NCBI GenBank assembly: GCA_023251255.1
Contig: JAHEZD010000005.1
Coordinates: 1-58,878, forward strand
DNA: 58,878 nucleotides
From: Chitinophagaceae bacterium
GTDB lineage: Bacteria > Bacteroidota > Bacteroidia > Chitinophagales > Chitinophagaceae
Reading direction: 5' to 3'
Shown here: positions 25,332 through 35,324 of the stretch, in pieces
How positions within the stretch are numbered: position 1 is the first letter of the stretch
Layout of the letters: every line of letters begins with the position of its first letter
Program-made: the position numbers and the translations under genes
The notes under the pieces: model-generated
Database searches by the model: none
Told to the model about the DNA's origin: nothing
Seen by the model: only the letters and a program-made list of their open reading frames with translations

Positions 25332-28300
25332 CTATTCAACAATGATTGTCCTTGTTTCCTTCACATTGTTTCCAATGATGCTTAGTTGGTAGGTGCCTGC
25401 TGCCACATTGCCAAGGGCAATGGTTTCTGTGGCAGAACCTCCTGCATGGCTGATGGTCCTGCTGGCGATGGTTTGCCCGAGGCTGTTGAACACGGTTACC
25501 GTATAGCTTCCCTTCTCAACGTTCTCCATCTGCAGGGTGATGGTCTTGTTCCTGACCGGGTTGCCAGCGATGGCAAAGCTGTTCTTCATGCCTCCAATCT
25601 TCACGTTCACCACCTGTGTGTACCTGGAGGTCCCGTTTTTGTCGACCAGCTTGATGCGGTAGTAGTTGCTGCCGTTTACCGGATTTGCGTCGAACCAGTT
25701 GTATGTTGAAGATCCAGTTGCAGTTACCGTTCCGGCCTTTGCGAAGCTTGTTGCGTCAGTTGATTTTTCCACTTCGTAAGCAGCCATGTTCAGTTCGTTC
25801 ACCGTGTTCCATTCCACCTGCACGCCTGCATTCTTCTGGAACGCTTTCAGGCTGGTGATGCTTACCGGCAATGCCCCATTGCTCCTGAACACGATCCTGA
25901 ACCTGTTGGCTGCCATGCTTGCTGCCACTGCTGTGGTGGTGAAGTTCACATCGCTTGTTCCATTGAGGTCCAACTGTGTCTCGCTGTTCAAATAAGTATC
26001 CTGCAGGAAGGCGTCCATGCCTGCACCGAAGCTGGCCGAGGCAATCCTCAGTGTATAGTTGCTCTGCGCCAGTTGCCATGCTTTGAGGAACACGGTATCG
26101 CTTGGATTGGCAGGAAGGTCCCTCCTTTCAATGCTCATTAGGCTATTGCCCCTTTCCACGGCTATGTTCTCGTCTATATTGGTGAACTTGCCCGCATCGT
26201 CATCGTTCACTGCATTGCTGAACGAACTGTTGAACAGTACGTTTGCACCATCCTGGGAGGTACCTGCTGCTGCATTGCTGGCAAGGAACAACTGTATGCC
26301 CATGGTGGATGTTCCAGTTTGTGTCCTGAACACGTTTGTATTGCCCGTTGTCTTGTTGGCCTCCGTTATTACCAGTGACCTAGCTGCCACATTGCTTGAG
26401 TTCACCACGAAGAATGCCTGGCCCGGCTGTATGGCCGTTGTTACCGCCGATGAGCCATTGCTCCTCGTCCCATCGGTGAAGCAGGAAACATAGGCACCGG
26501 AAGTGGCCAGTGTGGGGTCCCATATCCAGTAGTAGCCCGTAAGCTCCGTCCTGGACACTGCGTTCCAGTCTATTGGGGAGGCATAGGGGTTGCCGATGAA
26601 GCTGTAGAGGCCCACGCCACTTGCCAAGGTTGGCAAACTAGCTGGTGTGCCTGAAGCACTTCCAAAGGTCATGGTCCCTGTAAGCAGTGAACCTGTGGCC
26701 CTCAAGGTGGTGGCCGTGTTTGTTGCTGAAGTGGTTGCCAAATCGAATGAACGGTTGCCACGGACCAGCAAGCGGTAGGCATTGCCTGCCACAAGGTTGG
26801 TGGCGTTGGTGCTGGCAACGTTGCCCCAAACCTGTGTTGTGTTGTTCATTTGGAACAGTGACGGGTTGCCGGATGCCGTTGCATCGAAGCCATTGGCCTG
26901 GTCAACGGTGCTGCCCGTGATGTGCGTACCGTAACCTGCAACCGGGTTGGCCGTGCTGCTTGTTGCCCCTTCCTGCCAGTTGGCCTTGATGAAGTTCGTT
27001 GTTGTCACTCCAGGTGACAATAGGCGGAAGGCACGCTTGCCTGCTGGGATGTAGCGTTCCACCGTTACATTGCCCGTGATTGCCCCTACAACCGGGGCAA
27101 GCCTTGCCGTTCCTGAAGCACTGCTCTTTAATGTTAAGAATCCACCAGTAGTCAATGTGCCTGCGGTTAGCGTTAATGTTCCTGTGATGGAAATATTGCC
27201 ACTGCTTATCGTTGCTCCTGTGCTATTATTTAAAGTTAAGTTGGCTGTAGAACCTGTACCAGCAATGGTTTGGGCTGATGAACCATTTAAGGTTACAGTA
27301 CCTGTTCCTGTAACTGTTCCATCATTTGTAAATGCACCACTAATGCTCAATGTATTGTTGGCAGTAAGTGTGGCACCACTGTTTATATTGATACCAGCAA
27401 GTGATTGTGCATTGGTAATTGTGGGTGCATTGGTGGTACCAGAAGGGATAATTATATTATCTGATGCACCAGGCACGATACCAGTGTTCCAGTTGGAAGT
27501 TGTTGCCCATGCAGTACTTGTTGTACCTGTCCAAGTAGGGTATAAAGAAAGGTTCCTGAACACCCTAACATTACTACCAAAATCAGGGTTCAGCAAATCT
27601 GGTTTGCCATCGCCGTCAAGGTCAGCAATTTCACCTCCAAAAGAACCGCCTGGCAAAAAGTCAACCCTAGTTGCAAAATTGATGGTGCCACTTGTGCTGG
27701 TGTTTTTAAATATGCCCATGGCTCCTGAACCTGCTGAAACAAAAAGGTCTGTTTTGCCATCACCATCAAGGTCACCAAATCCAAACCTGTTTACTGCAGA
27801 AACGGAGGAAAAATCTTGGTGAGCTCCAAATGTAATGGAGCCGATTGTTGTAGTGGTATTCCTGAAAGCAGAAATACTGCCACCGTTGTAGTTTGAAACG
27901 ACAATATCCAGTTTGGTATCGCCATCCAAATCTCCTAATCCAATATAGGCAGACTGTGCTGAACCTGTTACCAATTCAACATGGGTGGCAAATGTTACGG
28001 TTCCTGTTGTTGTGCTTGTATTACGAAGCAATGAAACATTGGTTATATTGGTATCGTAGTTTCCTGTAACTATGTCAAGCTTGCCATCCTTGTCCAAATC
28101 GCCTATTGCTATACCGATAGGCGTATTTGAAACAGCGAAATCTGTTTTGGTAGAGAAGCTTACAACACCCGGTGTGCAATTATTTAAAAGTACCGAAACC
28201 ACATTGCCATTGGCCACTGCAATATCCAGTTTGCCATCGCCATCCAAATCGCCTGTTGCAACGCTCCATGCACCTGTACTGTTCATGGTAAGGTCCACTT

Positions 28301-31300
28301 TTGCAGCAAAAGTGATGGTACTTCCAGTAGTGGTGTTCAGGTAAACAGAAACCTTATCTGAACCAGAACCTACGATAACCATATCCAGTTTGCCATCTCT
28401 ATCAATGTCGGCAATAGAGATGCCACGGGAATTGACATTTGCTGCCAAATTCAATTGTGTTCCAAAACTGATGGTACCAGAAGAACTGGTATTGGTCAAT
28501 ACAGAAATGGTGCTGTTGTTATAATTGCACACTACCATGTCTGGCTTTCCATCCCCATTCATATCACCCACTGCAGCAGTAATAGGGGCAACGCTAGAGC
28601 CTGTAGAAATATTTTGTTGGGTACCAAAATCCGAAGCAGCTATTGTGCCCTTGCTTGGACTAAATGTTGGGTTGAACCTTGCATTGCTGGTAGCTCCCAA
28701 AACAGTTCCTGTATTAAGTAAGCTTATCACATCATAATTGGCTCCTTGAGGTACTGTTACTGTAATGCTAGTAGAAGTTGGGGTTCCTGTAACAGTTGCC
28801 TTGGCTGCACCAAAGAAAACAATATTGTTGGAAGCAGTGGTATTGAAGCCAGTACCTGTAATGGTTACAGAAGTACCAACGAGGCCTGATGTTGGGGTGA
28901 ACGAAGTAATGGTTGGTGGAGCTGCTTGTGGATTATTTCTTACTGCTATGAAATTAGTGCCTGAATTGTTTGCAGCAACTATATCAGGCTTACCATCACC
29001 ATCAAGGTCTCCAATGGCCACTCCATAAGGTCCATTATTGGTAGTAAGGGCTACGGAAGTAGCATAAGCTAAACTGCCAACGGTACTGTTGTTACGGAAA
29101 GCCGCAATGCCACTGTTGGCTGCATCTATTTTACCATCACCGTCCAGATCGCCAAAAGCTGGACTATATCCTGAGCTTGCAGTATAACTTGATACTGTTG
29201 CAAAATTAATGTTGCCGGTGCCTGAACTTGTGTTTTTAAGCACATTCAAATTGCCAAAGCTAAGGGCTATATCTAATTTGCCGTCTCCATCCACATCACC
29301 TAAAACCACACTAACTATGCCTGCTGCTGTAAAATCGGCCTTTGTTGCAAAATTTGCAGTACCGACTGTGCTTGTGTTTCTTAAAACAGACACAGAAGCG
29401 TTGTAGTTATTAACAATAATATCCAGTTTGCCGTCACCGTCCATGTCACCAATGGCACCACCATAAGGACTGGAGCCTGTGCCAAATGTTGTACCTGCAT
29501 TGAATGCAAGGCTTCCAGGTGCAAAAGTGGTATTCAAGAAGGTTTTTATGTTGTTCCCACCGTTTGACACAGCCGTAATATCTGCCCTTCCATCTCCATC
29601 AATATCGCCAATCATTACATCTAAGGGGTTCGAAAGACCTGTTAAGTCCAGCTTGGTAGCAAAAGTTATTGAACCCACAGTTGTGGTGGTATTTCTGAAA
29701 ACAGAGACTGTATTTGCACCATAGTTTGCAACAGCCATGTCCAACTTGCCATCCCCATCTATATCACCTAAGCTTACATGATACGCATTACTGCCTGTGG
29801 CAAAATCTGCTTTTGTTGCAAAACTGATTGTTCCATTTGTACTTGTATTGAGGAATACGGATACATTGTTTGTATTTTGGTTTGATACAACTACTTCAGG
29901 CTTACCATCGCCATCCAAATCGCCAATAGCAATGCCAACAGGATTGCTGCCCGCAGTGAAATTGGTTCCACTTGAGAAATCGCTTGCCGCAAACCCGGTT
30001 TTAACAGGGGTGAATGTTGGCGTAAAGAATGCAGAACTCATTGACAGCAAATTAGTGCCTGTATTTAAAACTGTAATTGCGGAATAAGTTGCACCACTTG
30101 GAACGGTTACTGTCATGCTTGTAGCAGTTGGTGTACCTGTAACTATAGCTTTGGTAGCACCAAAGAATACTATATTGTTAGCTGCTGTTGTATTGAAACC
30201 AGTACCTGTAATGGTTACTGAAGTGCCTACTACACCTGATGTTGGTGAAAATGAAGTTATTGATGGGGGATTAGCAGCCCTTGTGACTGTAATCGTATAT
30301 GTTTTTGTTGTCGTTCCATCTTCTGCTGTCACCAGCACATCAATGGTATTGCTGCCCACATTCAATGACAATGAACCTGATGGGCTGCCGTTGGTAACGC
30401 TTGCATAGCTTCCACCATTGACCCTTGCCTGTATCGTTGCATTAGGATCATTCCTTGTTGGAGTTACCGTTACACTTGCAGTGGCATTTGTAACGCTTGC
30501 AGTATATGTTGTTGTTGCAGATGCAAATGTTGGGGTTATCGTTCCCGCTGTTGTTGCAAGCCCAGATAGTGTTGCATCAGTAGATGTTATAGCAGTTAGA
30601 ACACCTGTTACCCAGTTACTGGAGCTTCCAGATAACGCAAAACCAGATAAGGTTCCGGTATTTCCATTTCCAGATGCATCAATTGCCGTATTAATACCAG
30701 TGTTGGTTCCACCAGCAGTACCTTGGTTAAAATGGTATAGTCCGATAAGGCCAGCCTGGGAGTTCAACTCCACATTCATATTAGCCGAAATCTGTGCCTG
30801 TGTGCGAACTACATTCCAAATCCTTACCTCATCTATCGTGCCATTGAAAAAGTATCCGTTGTTGTAAATCCTTCCGATATTGAAATGGGTGCCAGCTGGC
30901 ATTACCGAAGGTGAAAGCGTTGAACCATTTGTGGCAACCGCTACACCATTTATGTATAGTGTTTTACCAGAAGTAGTACTATTGGTTATTGCAATATGAT
31001 ACCATGTATTCGTATTAATCGTTCCACCTCCAAATGAGGCTGTAGAGCCTGCAGCACTTTGGTTGTAAGACCATAACTGCCCTCCATTTATTTCAAGCTG
31101 CAACCTTTCATTTAATGTTCCATCACAGAAATTTAATACCCATTGAGCACCTCCTTTATAATATACGTTTGCCTCAAGGGTATAATTGCTGATGGAAGAC
31201 ATGCCTGTGCCTGCCTCTACATAATCATCGCTGCCATCAAAATCCAAAGCATTAGCAGGAGCCGCAGCCCTAGTTACGGTAATGGTGTATGTTTTTATAG

Positions 31301-33035
31301 CTGCACCGCCCTGGGCTGTTACCCTTATATCGATGGTATTAGTTCCTGTAATCAATGTTAAAGATCCTGAAGCGGAGGCACTTGCAACGGTTGAATAACT
31401 GCCTCCGTTCACCCGCACATCGATAACAGAATTGACATCCGATTTTGTAGGGGTAACGGTAACATTTGTAGTTGAGTAGCTAACGTTATCAGTATAGGTT
31501 GTGGTTGCTGAAGCAAATACGGGTGACAATGTTCCTGCTGAAATAGCGAGAGCAGACAGATCAGCATTGGCAGTTACGGCATCGTTGCGGGTCACATAGA
31601 TTGCAAATCCACCAAAATTAGGCTGAACGATATCCGGCTTGCCGTCAGCATTCACATCACCCATAGTTCCTCCTTCTGGATATGCCCCGATATTCACTGT
31701 TGAAGCAGTTGCAAAGCTGATCGTGCCACTCGAACTAGTGTTAAGATACATAGCTGCAGTTCCGCTAAAAGCGGGGATCAACATGTCTACCTTACCATCA
31801 CCATTAATATCGCCAAAGCACACATTTCTTGAGTTGGACAAGCAGGTCAGGTCTTGCCTGGTGCCCATGGTGACAGTGCCTGCTGTAGTTGTTGTATTTC
31901 TGAACACCGAAGCAACAGTACCAGTTTCATAACATATGGCGAGGTCATTTTTCCCATCACCGTCAATATCTGCTGTAGAAAGCCAGTATCCGTTACTTGC
32001 TGCCAGCGTAAAATTCACTTTGGTTGCAAAGCTGATAGAAGATGTGCTTGTGTTGAGTACAATCGACACTGCACTGCCGCCACGGTTGAGGATGGCAAAA
32101 TCCAATTTCCCATCTCCATCATAATCGGCTACACCTATGCCATGATAAGCAGCACCACCAATGGCCACATCTATTCTTGTTCCAAAGCTTATGGTTCCGG
32201 AAGTGCTGGTATTGGGGAATACCGATGCACTGGTAGATCCGTTATGTGCCACAATCATGTCGGGCTTCCCGTCTCCATCAAAATCGGCAAAAGCTATTGC
32301 GTATGGAGTTCCTAAAGTTGAAACGGTTTGTCTTGTGCCAAGGCTGAGCGAACCGCTACTACTTCCGTTCTTGAAAATGCTGACAGTACCTGATCCGTTA
32401 TCTCCTACAGCAATATCTGGCTTGCCATCTCCGTCGAGGTCGGCAAATGCAGGTGAGCACATCGGGCTTGTACCTGATGCTCCAACATTATAAGAAGTTT
32501 TTGTACCAAATGAAACACTGCTTCCGCTACCGTTGTTCAGTAGAATCGAGATCTGGTTCGTGTATGGGTTAGAGGCAACCATATCGGGCTTGCCATCACC
32601 GTCCACATCACATAACACCACTCCAGATGACTGGTAGTTAGTACCTAAGTCATAAGAGGTTTGTGTGTTGAAATCGCTGGCTGCAAAAGCAGTTCCCTTA
32701 CCACCTGAATATGTGGGAATAAATTCCGTTCTGGTTAAAGCCGCCAGCTTGGTTGATGTGTTCAGTACTGAAAGGGCGGCATGTGTAGCTCCAGAAGGAA
32801 CTGTAACCGTGAGACTGGTGGCTGATGCACTGGTAACCAACGCTTTTGTTGCACCAAAGAACACGGTATTACTGGCAGCAGTTGCATTGAAACCTGTGCC
32901 TGTAATGATTACAGATGCACCTACATTTGCAGTAACAGGTGTGAAAGAAGTAATCGTTGGTGCCTGTGCATTTGATACATCATGCAGAAATGTTAATAGG
33001 AAACTTGTAATAATGAATTGGTAAAATAGTTTCAT
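25332..33035 (-). CDS. Giant T9SS-secreted adhesin-like protein (IPT/TIG, FG-GAP/VCBS, LamG, cadherin-like)
   Basis: 2567 residues. Seen in order: signal peptide (NAQ); IPT/TIG domain (PTITSFTPVTANVGASVIIT); FG-GAP/VCBS repeats with DVDGDGKPD-type calcium loops to about 480; cadherin-like sandwich (LSALAISAGTLSPVF); LamG-like domain (ALDFDGSDDYVEAGTG); second cadherin-like; IPT; VCBS block; third IPT; third VCBS block to about 1850; WTGTTSTAWATTSNWNTG; then a module shared with the gene at 16636 (GNVTVERYIPAGKRAFRLLS, YSFIGNPYASPIDW); T9SS tail (YQLSIIGNNVKETRTIIVE). Inferred: calcium-stabilised, carbohydrate- or cell-binding surface protein. Bases 25332 to about 27100 (shared module and tail) look clearly richer in G+C than the repeat-coding part, suggesting a composite gene. 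Followed by the PID gene. Confidence 0.85.
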   Translation of the reverse strand: MKLFYQFIITSFLLTFLHDVSNAQAPTITSFTPVTANVGASVIITGTGFNATAASNTVFFGATKALVTSASATSLTVTVPSGATHAALSVLNTSTKLAALTRTEFIPTYSGGKGTAFAASDFNTQTSYDLGTNYQSSGVVLCDVDGDGKPDMVASNPYTNQISILLNNGSGSSVSFGTKTSYNVGASGTSPMCSPAFADLDGDGKPDIAVGDNGSGTVSIFKNGSSSGSLSLGTRQTVSTLGTPYAIAFADFDGDGKPDMIVAHNGSTSASVFPNTSTSGTISFGTRIDVAIGGAAYHGIGVADYDGDGKLDFAILNRGGSAVSIVLNTSTSSISFATKVNFTLAASNGYWLSTADIDGDGKNDLAICYETGTVASVFRNTTTTAGTVTMGTRQDLTCLSNSRNVCFGDINGDGKVDMLIPAFSGTAAMYLNTSSSGTISFATASTVNIGAYPEGGTMGDVNADGKPDIVQPNFGGFAIYVTRNDAVTANADLSALAISAGTLSPVFASATTTYTDNVSYSTTNVTVTPTKSDVNSVIDVRVNGGSYSTVASASASGSLTLITGTNTIDIRVTAQGGAAIKTYTITVTRAAAPANALDFDGSDDYVEAGTGMSSISNYTLEANVYYKGGAQWVLNFCDGTLNERLQLEINGGQLWSYNQSAAGSTASFGGGTINTNTWYHIAITNSTTSGKTLYINGVAVATNGSTLSPSVMPAGTHFNIGRIYNNGYFFNGTIDEVRIWNVVRTQAQISANMNVELNSQAGLIGLYHFNQGTAGGTNTGINTAIDASGNGNTGTLSGFALSGSSSNWVTGVLTAITSTDATLSGLATTAGTITPTFASATTTYTASVTNATASVTVTPTRNDPNATIQARVNGGSYASVTNGSPSGSLSLNVGSNTIDVLVTAEDGTTTKTYTITVTRAANPPSITSFSPTSGVVGTSVTITGTGFNTTAANNIVFFGATKAIVTGTPTATSMTVTVPSGATYSAITVLNTGTNLLSMSSAFFTPTFTPVKTGFAASDFSSGTNFTAGSNPVGIAIGDLDGDGKPEVVVSNQNTNNVSVFLNTSTNGTISFATKADFATGSNAYHVSLGDIDGDGKLDMAVANYGANTVSVFRNTTTTVGSITFATKLDLTGLSNPLDVMIGDIDGDGRADITAVSNGGNNIKTFLNTTFAPGSLAFNAGTTFGTGSSPYGGAIGDMDGDGKLDIIVNNYNASVSVLRNTSTVGTANFATKADFTAAGIVSVVLGDVDGDGKLDIALSFGNLNVLKNTSSGTGNINFATVSSYTASSGYSPAFGDLDGDGKIDAANSGIAAFRNNSTVGSLAYATSVALTTNNGPYGVAIGDLDGDGKPDIVAANNSGTNFIAVRNNPQAAPPTITSFTPTSGLVGTSVTITGTGFNTTASNNIVFFGAAKATVTGTPTSTSITVTVPQGANYDVISLLNTGTVLGATSNARFNPTFSPSKGTIAASDFGTQQNISTGSSVAPITAAVGDMNGDGKPDMVVCNYNNSTISVLTNTSSSGTISFGTQLNLAANVNSRGISIADIDRDGKLDMVIVGSGSDKVSVYLNTTTGSTITFAAKVDLTMNSTGAWSVATGDLDGDGKLDIAVANGNVVSVLLNNCTPGVVSFSTKTDFAVSNTPIGIAIGDLDKDGKLDIVTGNYDTNITNVSLLRNTSTTTGTVTFATHVELVTGSAQSAYIGLGDLDGDTKLDIVVSNYNGGSISAFRNTTTTIGSITFGAHQDFSSVSAVNRFGFGDLDGDGKTDLFVSAGSGAMGIFKNTSTSGTINFATRVDFLPGGSFGGEIADLDGDGKPDLLNPDFGSNVRVFRNLSLYPTWTGTTSTAWATTSNWNTGIVPGASDNIIIPSGTTNAPTITNAQSLAGININSGATLTANNTLSISGAFTNDGTVTGTGTVTLNGSSAQTIAGTGSTANLTLNNSTGATISSGNISITGTLTLTAGTLTTGGFLTLKSSASGTARLAPVVGAITGNVTVERYIPAGKRAFRLLSPGVTTTNFIKANWQEGATSSTANPVAGYGTHITGSTVDQANGFDATASGNPSLFQMNNTTQVWGNVASTNATNLVAGNAYRLLVRGNRSFDLATTSATNTATTLRATGSLLTGTMTFGSASGTPASLPTLASGVGLYSFIGNPYASPIDWNAVSRTELTGYYWIWDPTLATSGAYVSCFTDGTRSNGSSAVTTAIQPGQAFFVVNSSNVAARSLVITEANKTTGNTNVFRTQTGTSTMGIQLFLASNAAAGTSQDGANVLFNSSFSNAVNDDDAGKFTNIDENIAVERGNSLMSIERRDLPANPSDTVFLKAWQLAQSNYTLRIASASFGAGMDAFLQDTYLNSETQLDLNGTSDVNFTTTAVAASMAANRFRIVFRSNGALPVSITSLKAFQKNAGVQVEWNTVNELNMAAYEVEKSTDATSFAKAGTVTATGSSTYNWFDANPVNGSNYYRIKLVDKNGTSRYTQVVNVKIGGMKNSFAIAGNPVRNKTITLQMENVEKGSYTVTVFNSLGQTIASRTISHAGGSATETIALGNVAAGTYQLSIIGNNVKETRTIIVE

Positions 33036-33187
33036 GAGTTAAAGTTGGTACGGATTAAAAAAGGCTTGATTCCGCCAAAATAGTAACCATTAAAGACTTA
33101 TTAAAACAAGTGGGACAAAGTGCAGGATTTTGTATATAAAGTGTCGCAACGTTGACTTATAAAACATAATTTGTAGCCGTACAGTTT

Positions 33188-35320
33188 TTAACCTGCATCA
33201 ACAGGCTTGAAGTCGATGGTGAAGCAGGCACCCTGATTGGTGGCATAAGAAAGGGCACCATTTAACTGTTCGGTAAACAAACGCACCAGCTTTAAACCAA
33301 GGCTGGTTGCTTTTTGCGGTAGTACTCCATTAGGGAGGCCTGGGCCATTGTCCCTTATCTGTAATTGGTAGCCGCTATTACCAGTAGCATTCAATTGCAA
33401 AACAATCTCCCCTTTTTTATTATCATGGAAGGCATATTTAAACGAATTGGTCACTAGTTCGTTCACAATCAATCCCAGTGGTATGGCCGTGTCCAAATTG
33501 GTGGTGAGTGCGGTATTGTCCTGAATGCTGCAACTGAATGTTTGCCCCATTTGCTGGTACTGCTTGGCCAGCACATCCATTAGTTCCTGTAGGTAATCCT
33601 TCAAGGCAACCTGTCCCCGCGTTCCGGACTTATAGAGCTTTTCATGCACCATAGCAATGGCCTGCAACCTGTTTTCGGAATTGACCAAAGCTTCTACCAC
33701 CACCTTGTTGTCCACCCCCCTAGCCTGCATCCTCAGCATGGCCACAATGATTTGCAAATTGTTCTTCACACGGTGGTGCACTTCGCTCATGAGCACTTTC
33801 AATTCTTCTGACTGCTTCAGGATCTTTGCATTGTCCTGTTTCTGCCTCCTATAGTTAAGGAAATAGTTCAATCCAAAGCTGACGAACACCAGCAACAATG
33901 CTACCATTAGCCAGCGTACCAATGACTCCATCTTGCTGTTCCTTTCCAGGAGGCTATTTTCAGATTTAAGTGTTTTGTTCAGCAGGGTTTCCTGGGCAAG
34001 CTCGCTTTTTTTAAAATTGTTCTCCCTTTCCAATGCTTGGCCAAGTAAGTGTTCCTGGTACAGTTTCCCTTCCTTTAACAGGTTTTCATTTTTCAGGGCC
34101 AAGGAAAGTTGGGTTTCCTTGTTCAGTTTTTCCTGGTTCAACCTGTTCTCCCTGTCAAGAAAGGAAATCTGCTGCTCCTTTTTTTCTGTTTCGTACTTTT
34201 TGGCGAGGTCGGAAGTGCCCTTGGCCATATCTGCATTGTACAGGCTATCTTTCAAGGCACTTATTTTCTCACCCATAATAAATGCATGGGCTGTGTCCTT
34301 TGCTGCCATATAAGCCGAGAAAAGGTTGCCATAAGCGGCACTTTGCTTACGCTGGTCCTTTTCCTTAATGGCAAAATCAACCAACAAATTGCCCACCGCA
34401 ATAGCTGCTGCATATTCCTTGTTACCGAGGATAATTTCAAACTTCAATTGGTTAATGTAGTACTGGTACACCACATCATCTTTCGAAACACTGTTTATTT
34501 TCAATGTTTCGTCAATATAATGATTGGCTTTTATGTAGTCCTTTGTTTTCAGGTATATCTCCGCAAGGTTGTAAAGGGCTATACGCATTCCAAACAAGCT
34601 GTTTGCCTCCTTGTAGGTTTGGTAGGATGCTAGGTAATAGTCCACAGCATGGGGGTAATCTTCTGCAGTATAGGCATATCGGGCCAAAAATGCATAAGTC
34701 CTTGCAAGGTCATCCAAAGCATGGTGCTGCTCAAAATAGTTCTTTGCCTTTAACCCATAGTTCTGGGCTTCGGCCATGTTTTTCTGCTTGGAAAAAATAA
34801 TGGAAAGGGTTATCCAGCACTGGCCAATGCCTATATCATATTTCTCCGATAGTTCCAACGCCTTGAACGCATATTGCTGGGCATTTTTATAATCGGGCAG
34901 GTAAGTGTACAGGTCTGCCAACGCCGTATACGTGTAAATATGTGTTACATGGAGGCCCCCATCGGTCACCAGTTCTTTGTTGGTTTCATATATACCGATG
35001 GCCTTTTTCAATAGTTCTATCGCATCAAGATGGAAGCTCATGTCCCTGGTTACATATCCCAAAGCAATGGTTGACTTGAACGACCCTTTGGGAAAATGTA
35101 TTTTATCCGATAGCTGCAATGCCTGCAATGCATATTTCTTGGCATTGGGGTAGTCAATTTTTTCTGTCCGGTATCTATTGGTGATGGAAACCAGGTTCAG
35201 GACTTTAGTCGTATCATCCTTCCTGTTTTCCGTTGCACGGACCAAGCTATCCAAATTCATGTTCTGGGTAAATGCATTGAAGGGCAGCATAAAAAGCAGG
35301 GGCCAAATAAGTATTTTCAT
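33188..35320 (-). CDS. TPR-containing sensor histidine kinase, HisKA_2 type
   Basis: 710 residues. Seen: signal peptide (LLFMLPFNAFTQ); about eight TPR-like repeats to residue 380 (NAKKYALQALQLSDKI and similar); a coiled coil of repeated LNKE/LKNEN units; a membrane helix (WLMVALLLVFVSFGLNYFL); HisKA_2 box EVHHRVKNNLQII with His515; HATPase motifs (LGLIVNELVTNSFKYAF, DNGPGLP). Known: this type of kinase often pairs with LytTR regulators in Bacteroidetes. Inferred: partner of the LytTR regulator whose stop lies 4 bp upstream of its start; the signal is unknown and may be a protein bound by the periplasmic TPRs. No window gene is an obvious target. Confidence 0.9.
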   Translation of the reverse strand: MKILIWPLLFMLPFNAFTQNMNLDSLVRATENRKDDTTKVLNLVSITNRYRTEKIDYPNAKKYALQALQLSDKIHFPKGSFKSTIALGYVTRDMSFHLDAIELLKKAIGIYETNKELVTDGGLHVTHIYTYTALADLYTYLPDYKNAQQYAFKALELSEKYDIGIGQCWITLSIIFSKQKNMAEAQNYGLKAKNYFEQHHALDDLARTYAFLARYAYTAEDYPHAVDYYLASYQTYKEANSLFGMRIALYNLAEIYLKTKDYIKANHYIDETLKINSVSKDDVVYQYYINQLKFEIILGNKEYAAAIAVGNLLVDFAIKEKDQRKQSAAYGNLFSAYMAAKDTAHAFIMGEKISALKDSLYNADMAKGTSDLAKKYETEKKEQQISFLDRENRLNQEKLNKETQLSLALKNENLLKEGKLYQEHLLGQALERENNFKKSELAQETLLNKTLKSENSLLERNSKMESLVRWLMVALLLVFVSFGLNYFLNYRRQKQDNAKILKQSEELKVLMSEVHHRVKNNLQIIVAMLRMQARGVDNKVVVEALVNSENRLQAIAMVHEKLYKSGTRGQVALKDYLQELMDVLAKQYQQMGQTFSCSIQDNTALTTNLDTAIPLGLIVNELVTNSFKYAFHDNKKGEIVLQLNATGNSGYQLQIRDNGPGLPNGVLPQKATSLGLKLVRLFTEQLNGALSYATNQGACFTIDFKPVDAG

Positions 35321-35324
35321 GTAG

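Noticed and set aside
27070-32315. Series of plus-strand frames of 80-250 codons opposite the giant T9SS gene
   Set aside because: They mirror the VCBS/IPT repeats in reverse and recur at the repeat period; all are antisense shadows.
25332-33035. Possible CRISPR-like array from regularly spaced GATGGCGATGG-type strings
   Set aside because: The periodicity comes from codons of the FG-GAP/VCBS repeats; the sequence is one open reading frame.
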